Assembly: GCA_016937725.1 (NCBI GenBank)
Contig: JAFGVZ010000089.1
Span: 1-12,138, forward strand
Direction: 5' to 3'
DNA from: Paracoccaceae bacterium
GTDB lineage: Bacteria > Pseudomonadota > Alphaproteobacteria > Rhodobacterales > Rhodobacteraceae
Length of the DNA: 12,138 nt
Positions 1-5,926 of this stretch are shown one piece after another (within the stretch, counting starts at the first letter, position 1; the number at the start of each line of letters is the position of its first letter). The notes beneath the pieces are model-generated. The model was given only the letters and a program-made list of their open reading frames with translations. It had not been told where the DNA came from and searched no databases. The translations under genes were made by a program, and so were the position numbers.

Positions 1-689
1 ATATCGGCGGCGTCATGCCCGTCGCAGGACAGCACCTTCCAACCTGCGGCGGCAAAGCGGGCGCGCTGGTCGGTGCGGTCCGACAGCGACACGCGCCCGT
101 CGATGGTAATGTCGTTATTGTCCCACAGAACGATCAGGCGGCCCAGCTTCTGATGGCCTGCCAAACCAATCGCCTCGTGGCTGATGCCTTCCATCAGGCA
201 GCCGTCGCCTGCGATGACATAGGTGTAATGGTCCACGATCTTCGGCCCGAATTCGGCACGCAGCTTTTCTTCGGCCATGGCAAAGCCCACGGCGTTGGAA
301 ATGCCCTGACCCAGGGGGCCGGTCGTGGTTTCCACGCCTTCAACATGGCCATATTCGGGATGGCCTGCGGTGATCGCACCCCATTGGCGGAAATTCTTGA
401 TCTGATCGAGTGTCATCTGCTTGTAGCCGGTCAGATAGAGCAGCGCGTAAATCAGCATTGACCCATGACCGGCCGACAGGATGAAGCGGTCGCGGTCGGC
501 CCAATCGGGGGCGCTGGAATCGAATTTCAGGTGTTTCTCGAATAGAACGGTCGCCACGTCGGCCATGCCCATCGGCATACCCGGATGGCCCGAATTGGCG
601 GCCTGCACGGCATCCATGGCCAAGGCACGGATTGCGGTGGCTTTCATCCAATGGTCGGGATTGGCGGTTCTTAGGGCAGCAATATCCAC
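1..689 (-). CDS. tkt: Transketolase, N-terminal 229 residues (gene runs off the left edge)
   Basis: Cytoplasmic thiamine-diphosphate enzyme that moves two-carbon ketol units between sugar phosphates in the pentose phosphate pathway and, in autotrophs, the Calvin cycle. The translated frame shows the classic family blocks: SGHPG at residues 33-37, SAGHGS at 72-77, GPLGQG at 124-129, and the ThDP/metal motif GDGCLMEG at 161-168 followed by NN at 191-192. Substrate- and cofactor-binding histidines H35, H75 and H110 are present. The start is a GTG at 687-689, preceded by AAGGA nine bases upstream; no ATG lies nearer than codon 15, which falls inside conserved sequence. About a third of the usual length of about 660-670 residues is in the window; the pyrimidine-binding and C-terminal domains lie outside. 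It is transcribed away from the zapA operon, with a good candidate promoter at 747-774. Identity is certain; whether it serves a Calvin-cycle cluster cannot be seen. Confidence 0.97.
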   Translation of the reverse strand, partial: MDIAALRTANPDHWMKATAIRALAMDAVQAANSGHPGMPMGMADVATVLFEKHLKFDSSAPDWADRDRFILSAGHGSMLIYALLYLTGYKQMTLDQIKNFRQWGAITAGHPEYGHVEGVETTTGPLGQGISNAVGFAMAEEKLRAEFGPKIVDHYTYVIAGDGCLMEGISHEAIGLAGHQKLGRLIVLWDNNDITIDGRVSLSDRTDQRARFAAAGWKVLSCDGHDAAD

Positions 690-746
690 GTCTGGTTTTC
701 CTTGGCTGGACAGGGCGGTGTTGGCGGTAGCATTTCCGCGGCGGCG

Positions 747-774
747 ATCATACGGGCCTGCGCCTAGACTGCAA
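747..774 (-). promoter_or_regulatory. Candidate sigma-70 promoter of tkt
   Basis: Reading the minus strand, TTGCAG (774-769) and TATGAT (752-747) are separated by 16 bases. The -10 matches five of six consensus bases; the -35 matches only its TTG. The -10 lies 57 bases before the tkt GTG, which is suitable spacing for a short leader. Found by eye, not tested. Confidence 0.45.
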
Positions 775-928
775 CCAAGAGCCGCCCGCAACCCGTGTTT
801 GCCCATCTGTCAACTTGGCCCAAGGTTGGAAAGCCAAAAGTTTGCGGGTAGGCTTGCACGGCGTGGGTTGCCATACCCTGCATGGAATGATTCGGCCATG
901 TGAAAGCGCCAATTTGGAAAGAGCAGGC

Positions 929-1417
929 ATGACGGATATAAAACAAATGGAAACCCGCCTGTCGCATGCGCTGGACCGCATTTCTGCGGCGGCGGGCAAA
1001 CTGACGACAGCGCCCGCGCCGGTTATCGAGGATGCCGATAGCGCGAAACTTCGGGCAGAACTGGATGCCGAGCGCGCCAAAACCGCCCAACTGACAGAGC
1101 GTGTGAATGCGGTGCGCCAACGGCAGGACAGTTCGGTCGCGTCGTTGGAGCGGAGGCTGGCACGCATGACAGAGCAGCTTGACCTGCAAAGCCTGGAAAT
1201 GCTGCGTCTGAAGAAGGCCAATTCCAAGCTGATAGAGGCGAACCGCCAATTGCGCGAAGGGCATGAGGCGCAGGTTATCGAACCCAGCGCCATCAACCGC
1301 TCGCTTGTGGCAGAGTTGGAAGCGTTGCGCGCCGAGCGCGCGGCAGAGCTGGCCGAGATGGAAGATGTTTTGGGCGAATTGAAGCCGCTGATGGGGACAG
1401 GAAAGCAAGATGCCTGA
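929..1417 (+). CDS. Coiled-coil protein upstream of ZapA, ZauP-like cell-division factor
   Basis: 162-residue soluble protein without signal peptide or membrane segment. Residues about 35-112 form a long charged heptad-rich helix (repeated L/A spacing with K, R, E, D) and residues about 122-152 a second one, joined by a proline-containing break near 118-120. The start at 929 is chosen because GGAAAGAG precedes it; the frame is open further upstream, to 815, but with no good ribosome site. Its stop overlaps the zapA start by 8 bases, implying translational coupling. In Caulobacter crescentus the coiled-coil protein ZauP ('ZapA upstream protein') sits in this position, interacts with ZapA and helps focus the Z-ring. 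Position, size and predicted structure fit that role. I could not verify sequence homology to ZauP, because coiled coils align poorly. The alternative is an unrelated hypothetical coiled-coil protein. Confidence 0.75.
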   Translation: MTDIKQMETRLSHALDRISAAAGKLTTAPAPVIEDADSAKLRAELDAERAKTAQLTERVNAVRQRQDSSVASLERRLARMTEQLDLQSLEMLRLKKANSKLIEANRQLREGHEAQVIEPSAINRSLVAELEALRAERAAELAEMEDVLGELKPLMGTGKQDA

Positions 1418-1796
1418 ACAAACGATCACGATTGGCCACAAAGAATTTGAAGTTGCCTGTCAGCCGGGGGAAGAGCAATTTCTGCTGGCGGCGGCTGCCA
1501 TGTTGGACGCGGAAGCGCGCACGCTTCTGAACCAGATTGGCCGTGTGCCTGCCGAACGCATGTTGCTTATGTCGGGGCTGATGCTGGCCGACAAAACGGC
1601 GGCAGTTGAAGACAAGCTGAAAGACGCCGAAGCGCAGATCGAATCCATGCGCGAAGAGATTTCGCGCCTGCACTCGCGGCCCGCGCAAAAGGTCGAGGTG
1701 CCGGTGGTGCCGCAAGACCTGAGTGATGCATTGTCCGAACTCGCCGCGCGCGCCGAGGCGGTGGCCGAGGATATGGAAAGCCGCGCCTCAGCGTAA
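1410..1796 (+). CDS. zapA: Cell division protein ZapA
   Basis: 128-residue ZapA-family protein, which cross-links FtsZ filaments at mid-cell as a dimer or tetramer through its coiled coil. The N-terminal globular part begins with the usual beta-strand wording (ITIGHKEFEVAC, residues 6-17), followed by GEEQFLLAAAAMLD (20-33) and the central LLMSGLMLADK block (52-62). A coiled-coil helix covers about residues 62-90, and an acidic, alanine-rich tail follows after a proline-containing linker at about 91-101. The length is a little above the typical 100-110, mainly through this tail. The start codon lies inside the end of the upstream ZauP-like gene, so the two are one operon. The 3' end overlaps the convergent hydrolase gene by 9 bases, so no separate terminator or 6S RNA gene lies between them, unlike the zapA-ssrS order of many bacteria. 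Confidence 0.9.
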   Translation: MPEQTITIGHKEFEVACQPGEEQFLLAAAAMLDAEARTLLNQIGRVPAERMLLMSGLMLADKTAAVEDKLKDAEAQIESMREEISRLHSRPAQKVEVPVVPQDLSDALSELAARAEAVAEDMESRASA

Positions 1797-2552
1797 AGCG
1801 TGGCGCAGCGTCGGCACGAATTCCGGGTGGTTGTAGATGTCGTTATGGCCCGCTGCAAGGCGGACCACCTGCGCTTGCGGCAGCGTGCTGGCCAGCGCCT
1901 CTGACCGGGCGGGAGCAATCACCTCGTCTTGCGTGGCCAAGACCAGCGTGACCGGTGCGGTTGTGTTGGCCAGATCGGTGGCAGCGGTCATGTCATGGCG
2001 GATCAGCCAGCGCACTGGCAGAAAGGGCAGCGTATCTGCTGCGACTTGAGCAAGGCTGTCGAAGGGCGTGACAAGAATAACCCGGTCCAGCTTGCGCGCG
2101 CTTGCCAGATGCGCGGCCACACCGCTGCCAATGCTGAACCCGATTGCTGTTACCGGGCCTTGCAGGCTGTCATGGATGGCCAAGGCATCGGCCAACACCG
2201 CGTTCGCTGATGGTGTGCCAGTCGAAGGGGGATAGCCGCGATAGTGATAAACTACCACGTCCTGCGCCGGGGCGACTTGGTGCAGGAACAGAGCAATGGT
2301 TTCCGAATTCGTGCCATTTCCGGGAAAACCCAGAATCGTGGGCTGCGATGGGTCGCGTCCGGGTATGCGCACCCCGTGCAGCGTGTCAGAGCCGACCGTC
2401 AGGGTCAGGCGCTCGGTCTGCGCGGGCAGGGCGGGGGCTGGGCCAACCATCACACGCGGGAAAATCAGGAATTGTTGAAAAAGTGCAAGTCCGGCGACAA
2501 GAACCAAAAATAGGATGGCGCCAGACAGAATGAATTTCAGCAGGAAAGACAT
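1788..2552 (-). CDS. Membrane-anchored alpha/beta hydrolase
   Basis: 254 residues. A single hydrophobic helix at about 7-27 has no obvious cleavage site and probably anchors the protein in the inner membrane with the catalytic domain outside the cytoplasm. The hydrolase fold shows the oxyanion-loop region GFPGNG (75-80), YRGYPPSTG (104-112), the nucleophile elbow GFSIGSG with Ser140, an acid candidate Asp209 in ATQDEV, and His236 in AGHNDIY. The layout resembles the BEM46/ABHD13-17 group of serine hydrolases, whose bacterial substrates are mostly unknown, so no substrate is assigned. It is last in the order ppx, rlmE, hydrolase; the 75-base gap before it and a weak ribosome site suggest lower expression or a separate start. 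Its 3' end overlaps that of zapA on the opposite strand. Confidence 0.85.
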   Translation of the reverse strand: MSFLLKFILSGAILFLVLVAGLALFQQFLIFPRVMVGPAPALPAQTERLTLTVGSDTLHGVRIPGRDPSQPTILGFPGNGTNSETIALFLHQVAPAQDVVVYHYRGYPPSTGTPSANAVLADALAIHDSLQGPVTAIGFSIGSGVAAHLASARKLDRVILVTPFDSLAQVAADTLPFLPVRWLIRHDMTAATDLANTTAPVTLVLATQDEVIAPARSEALASTLPQAQVVRLAAGHNDIYNHPEFVPTLRHALR

Positions 2553-2627
2553 AGACTTGCCATCTGGTTTTTCGGAAATTTCAACGCAAGCCCAGCCTTC
2601 CTCGAAATCGAGAATTGAAACGTGGCC

Positions 2628-3344
2628 TCACTCGGCTTCACGCCCTCGAAAGCCGGTTGCGACCACGTATTTCTCGGAACTGTCGGATCGGCTGGCAGGC
2701 GGTTTGACATTGGCGACCTTGCGGAAATTCTGCTTCAGCAATTGCTGCAACTCGCCTTCCGCGCCCCCGGCCAGAACCTTGGCAACGAACGTGCCGCCTT
2801 CATCCAGCACGTCGAAGGCGAAATGCGCCGCCGCTTCGCACAGCGACATGATCCGCAAATGGTCGGTTTGTTTATGCCCCGATGACGCGGCAGCCATATC
2901 TGACATGACCACATCGGCGCTGCCGCCCAGCCAGTCCTTGACCTGCGCATCCGCGCCCTCGTCCAGAAAATCGAGCACATGCGCGGTAGCCCCTGCCAAA
3001 GGCTCGACCTCTTGCAAATCCACGCCCAGAACGGTGCCAATGCGTTTGCCCTTCTTCTCGCCAAGCGCATTCACGCGCACCACGGCCACTTGCAGCCAGC
3101 CACCCGGCGCGCAGCCCAGATCGACCACCCGCGCGCCGGGAACAAGAAAGCGATACTTGTCGTCCAGTTCCAACAGCTTGTAGGCGGCGCGGCCGCGATA
3201 GCCATCGCGCCGCGCGGCGGCCACATAAGGGTCGTTCAATTGCCGTTCCAGCCAGCGGGTCGAGGATAGTTTGCGCCCGCGCGCGGTCTTGACCTTGACC
3301 TTCAGGTCACGTTGGCCGCGCCCGGATGTGTTCTTGCCTGTCAT
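2628..3344 (-). CDS. rlmE: 23S rRNA (uridine-2552-2'-O)-methyltransferase RlmE (FtsJ/RrmJ)
   Basis: 238-residue SAM-dependent methyltransferase that 2'-O-methylates U2552 in the A-loop of 23S rRNA during late 50S assembly. The SAM motif DLGCAPGGW is at 75-83. The family's K-D-K-E catalytic tetrad is visible as K56 (AAYKLLEL), D149 (VMSDMA), K189 (FVAKVLAGG) and E224 (SSEKYVV). A basic N-terminal tail of about 25 residues precedes the domain, which suits rRNA binding. The start is set at 3344 because GAGAG lies seven bases upstream, overlapping the ppx stop; an open frame extends 13 codons further, into the end of ppx, but lacks support. Only 10 bases separate it from ppx, so the two form one transcription unit, a neighbourhood I recall from other Rhodobacterales. 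Confidence 0.95.
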   Translation of the reverse strand: MTGKNTSGRGQRDLKVKVKTARGRKLSSTRWLERQLNDPYVAAARRDGYRGRAAYKLLELDDKYRFLVPGARVVDLGCAPGGWLQVAVVRVNALGEKKGKRIGTVLGVDLQEVEPLAGATAHVLDFLDEGADAQVKDWLGGSADVVMSDMAAASSGHKQTDHLRIMSLCEAAAHFAFDVLDEGGTFVAKVLAGGAEGELQQLLKQNFRKVANVKPPASRSDSSEKYVVATGFRGREAE

Positions 3345-3354
3345 CGTGCAACTC

Positions 3355-4494
3355 TCAATTCTGCGTAAGGTCCAGCGCGCCATCGCTGCTCATTTGCGCG
3401 TATAGCAGTCCTTCGCGCAGACCGCGATCTGCAACAGACATGCGCTCGGTCGGCCAAATCCGCATCAGCGCGGTCAGGATCGCCGCGCCCGACATGATCT
3501 GGGTATGCCGCTCGCGCCCGATGCGCGGGTCCTGCCGCCGCCCGATAGGGCCAAGCGCCAGATATTCGCGGATCACGCTATCAACCTGCCCTGAGTTCAT
3601 CACCAATCCATCGACCTTGTTGCGATCATACCGCTTCAGTCGCAGGTAGCTGGCCGCGACGGTGGTGATCGTGCCAGAGGTGCCGATGATCTGGAACGCT
3701 TTGTGTGGCGTTGCATCGGCATAAGGGGTGAAGGCTTCAAGCTGTTCTTCGAAATACCAGCTCATCAGCGCGAAGCGGGCGGCGTCGTCATCCACATCGG
3801 CGAAGTAATCTTTCAGCGTTGCCACGCCCAAAGGGACGCTGATCCAATCTACCACGCGCGGCCTGCCGGGCAGGGGGTCGCGGTTGAACGAACCCTGATA
3901 CATGGACAAAATCGCATTGCGGCGGTTTTCCGGGGCAACGCGCGAGAGGTCGATCCAAACGAGTTCGGTAGAGCCGCCGCCAATGTCGATGACCAAAAGT
4001 TGCTCTGTATCAGCCGCCACAAGCGACGCGCAGGATACTACAGCCAGCCGTGCTTCTTCCTCTGCGGTGATAATGTCCAACGTCAGCCCGGTTTCGCGCT
4101 GCGCGCGGCGTATGAACTCGCGGCTATTGCGGGCACGGCGGCAGGCTTCGGTGGCAACCAGCCGCATTCTGTGCACGTCATGCCGCTCCAGTTTCGAGCG
4201 ACAAATGCGCAGTGCTTGCAGAGTGCGTTGCATGGGCTTGTGCGACAACAGGCCAGAGCTTTCCAGCCCCGTGCCAAGTTCAACAGCCTTGGAGAAGCTG
4301 TCCACAACTTCAAACTGCCCGCCCTTGGGGCGCGCAATCAGCATGCGACAACTGTTCGTCCCCAGATCCAGTGCCGCGTAAAGCGGGCCAGATCCGGGGT
4401 GGCGCGGGGCCTTTGACGGTGTCCGGGCCGCACCTATCGGCGGGCCTTCTGGTGTCGGGGGCGTGCCCGCGCCTGCGGGACGCTGGGGCGTCAT
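3355..4494 (-). CDS. ppx: Ppx/GppA family exopolyphosphatase / pppGpp phosphohydrolase
   Basis: 379 residues of the ASKHA phosphatase superfamily. Enzymes of this family cut terminal phosphates from polyphosphate and/or pppGpp, linking phosphate storage with the stringent response. Signature blocks are phosphate-1 DLGTNS (43-48), AEEEA (144-148), phosphate-2 DIGGGSTE (170-177), the adenosine-type motif GTSGT (271-275), and the late DRGLREG (356-362). Residues 1-37 are a proline-, glycine- and alanine-rich stretch with low predicted order before the fold begins at YAALDLG. GGAGG seven bases upstream of the ATG supports the long start. The length matches short Ppx forms that lack the C-terminal HD-like domain of the roughly 500-residue enterobacterial enzymes. 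Whether polyphosphate or pppGpp is preferred cannot be read from the sequence. It is first gene of the ppx-rlmE unit and is divergent from the one-carbon operon. Confidence 0.93.
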   Translation of the reverse strand: MTPQRPAGAGTPPTPEGPPIGAARTPSKAPRHPGSGPLYAALDLGTNSCRMLIARPKGGQFEVVDSFSKAVELGTGLESSGLLSHKPMQRTLQALRICRSKLERHDVHRMRLVATEACRRARNSREFIRRAQRETGLTLDIITAEEEARLAVVSCASLVAADTEQLLVIDIGGGSTELVWIDLSRVAPENRRNAILSMYQGSFNRDPLPGRPRVVDWISVPLGVATLKDYFADVDDDAARFALMSWYFEEQLEAFTPYADATPHKAFQIIGTSGTITTVAASYLRLKRYDRNKVDGLVMNSGQVDSVIREYLALGPIGRRQDPRIGRERHTQIMSGAAILTALMRIWPTERMSVADRGLREGLLYAQMSSDGALDLTQN

Positions 4495-4522
4495 CTTTCG
4501 CCCTCCAATTCATGTTACTGAC

Positions 4523-4551
4523 AAGGTAGTGCAGCGCCGCCGTGCGCGCAA
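4523..4551 (-). promoter_or_regulatory. Candidate promoter of ppx-rlmE
   Basis: On the minus strand TTGCGC (4551-4546) and TACCTT (4528-4523) are 17 bases apart, with the -10 ending 28 bases before the ppx ATG. Both hexamers match only half of the consensus, so the call rests mainly on spacing and position. The rest of the divergent gap 4495-4656 holds a small CTTGC/GCAAG hairpin near 4570 and no riboswitch I could recognise. Confidence 0.25.
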
Positions 4552-4656
4552 GGCTTAGCTTGGGTCGCTTGCTTCGGGCGCAAGGTCGGTTTCGGCGTCT
4601 GGCCAAAGGAGGCGCCGCGTTATCTTTCAGGCCTAGTCTGGAACGGAGAGTGGGTC

Positions 4657-4953
4657 ATGGCGCAGCTTGTGATCGTCTATTGGCGCGATATTCCCGCGCA
4701 GGTTATCGCGGGGCAGGGCCGTCGTGCCCGCAAGGTGCAATTGTCCGAACGGTTCGAGCAAGCCATCGACCGCTGCGCCATGAAAGTTGGTGCCAAGGAT
4801 GCCGATGCCTATTTGGCCGACTGGCGCAAAGCGCCTCCTGTCGAGGTCGCTGGCAGCGATGAAGAGGTCGCAAGTGCCACCGCCGCACGTTTGGAACAGG
4901 ATTATGACACAGACAGGTTGCGCAGTCTGATCGCCAATGATGGCTGGGCTTAG
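4657..4953 (+). CDS. Small conserved protein of the so-called 'virulence factor' family (Pfam Virulence_fact)
   Basis: 98 residues, soluble, with no signal peptide or membrane segment. It opens with a hydrophobic strand and the family-like phrase VYWRDIPAQVI (7-17), then a basic stretch GRRARK (21-26), a helix around RFEQAIDRCAMKVG (32-45), DADAYLADWRK (48-58) and an acidic C-terminal half. A GGAG-containing ribosome site precedes the ATG. It is first of three plus-strand genes; 39 bases separate it from the MetF-like gene. From memory, members of this family in Rhodobacterales and Rhizobiales accompany methylenetetrahydrofolate reductase and corrinoid methyltransferase genes, so a role in one-carbon metabolism (chaperone, subunit or regulator) is more likely than virulence. 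The biochemical function is unknown to me. Confidence 0.8.
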   Translation: MAQLVIVYWRDIPAQVIAGQGRRARKVQLSERFEQAIDRCAMKVGAKDADAYLADWRKAPPVEVAGSDEEVASATAARLEQDYDTDRLRSLIANDGWA

Positions 4954-4992
4954 GCGGGCTAAGTGGCAAGGTTTTGGCTTGGGGAGAAGCTG

Positions 4993-5904
4993 ATGGGACT
5001 CTTGAATTTTCGCCGTCCTGTAGAGGCAGATCAGCCCGCGAATGACAATGTCGCGGCGCTGATGCAGGGCTTCTCGCTAGAGGTGATGCCGCGCACCGCT
5101 GAAAAGATAGAGGATTTCCGCGCCCTGATGCCCTTGGGCACGCGTGTCTACATTGCCCATATCGATGGCACGCCCATTTCCGACATGGTCGCCACCGCCG
5201 CGCGCCTGCATGCCGAGGGGATGGAGCCGATGCCGCATATCCCCGCGCGCCTTATCCGCGACCGGGCAGAGCTGGGCGATTGGGTGACGCGCTACCGCGA
5301 TGTGGGCGTGCGCCAAGCGTTGATGCTGGGCGGTGGGGTTGCGACCCCGTCAGGCGCTTATGACAATTCCATGCAAGTTCTGGAAACGGGCCTGTTCGAT
5401 GGGTTCGACCGGCTGCATGTTGCAGGCCATCCGGAGGGCAACCGTGATATTGAACCTGCGGGCCAAGACCGCATCGTGATGAATGCTTTGCGCTGGAAGC
5501 AGGATTTCGCGCGCAGCACGGGCGTGGAGATGGCCATCATCACCCAATTCGCCTTCGAGGCTGCGCCGATCATCGCTTGGGCTGATCGTCTGCGCGACCA
5601 AGACATCACGCTGCCCGTGCATCTGGGCGTGGCGGGGCCAGCGAAGTTGCAAACGCTGATCAAGTTCGCCGTGGCGTGTGGGGTTGGCCCGTCTTTGCGC
5701 GTGCTGCAAAAGCGCGCCAAGGATGTGTCGAAACTTCTGTTGCCGTTCGAGCCGACAGAACTGGTCCAACAGCTTGCGGCGCATAAGGCCGCGCATCCTG
5801 ATTTCGCGGTGGACAAGCTGCATTTCTTCCCGCTTGGCGGCATCAAGACCAATGCCGCTTGGACGGCCACCCATGGCGGCGCGGCTGCGCGCCCCGGCGT
5901 TTAA
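4993..5904 (+). CDS. Methylenetetrahydrofolate reductase-like protein (divergent MetF)
   Basis: 303-residue TIM-barrel flavoprotein of the MetF superfamily, expected to interconvert 5-methyl- and 5,10-methylene-tetrahydrofolate. Visible landmarks are SLEVMPR (28-34), whose Glu30 aligns with the general acid Glu28 of E. coli MetF (SFEFFPP); AGHPEGN (144-150) for the AGYPE block; TQFAFE (184-189) for TQFFFD, keeping Gln185; and GVAGPAKLQ (212-220) for the late barrel loop. The LRGD segment that carries Asp120 in E. coli reads LMLGGGV (110-116), so that acid is absent. GGGGAG seven bases before the 4993 ATG decides the start over an upstream ATG at 4963. The methyltransferase gene follows 22 bases later, so the pair probably pass CH3-THF between them. 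It could act in the oxidative direction in methyl-group catabolism, like MetF2 beside CmuB in chloromethane users, rather than supply methionine synthase. Confidence 0.85.
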   Translation: MGLLNFRRPVEADQPANDNVAALMQGFSLEVMPRTAEKIEDFRALMPLGTRVYIAHIDGTPISDMVATAARLHAEGMEPMPHIPARLIRDRAELGDWVTRYRDVGVRQALMLGGGVATPSGAYDNSMQVLETGLFDGFDRLHVAGHPEGNRDIEPAGQDRIVMNALRWKQDFARSTGVEMAIITQFAFEAAPIIAWADRLRDQDITLPVHLGVAGPAKLQTLIKFAVACGVGPSLRVLQKRAKDVSKLLLPFEPTELVQQLAAHKAAHPDFAVDKLHFFPLGGIKTNAAWTATHGGAAARPGV

Positions 5905-5926
5905 CCCTTTCACGAATGGACCGAGC

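Noticed and set aside
764..1441. Minus-strand open frame of 225 residues across the ZauP-like gene
   Set aside because: No domain, and it runs through the start of zapA and the divergent promoter gap; the plus-strand gene has a ribosome site and operon coupling.
1788..1796. 6S RNA gene expected after zapA
   Set aside because: The zapA and hydrolase genes overlap, leaving no space for ssrS here.
2596..2615. CTCG/CGAG hairpin between rlmE and the hydrolase as a terminator
   Set aside because: The stem is only 4 bp with a 4-base loop and no T-run on the minus strand.
2515..3183. 222-residue plus-strand open frame opposite rlmE
   Set aside because: Serine/threonine/proline-rich low-complexity translation with no domain; rlmE on the other strand has all catalytic residues.
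3703..4416. 237-residue plus-strand open frame opposite ppx
   Set aside because: Shadow frame; ppx carries every family motif on the minus strand.
4495..4656. Cobalamin riboswitch before the one-carbon operon
   Set aside because: The 162-base gap has no B12-box-like core and too little structure; only a small 5-bp hairpin was seen.
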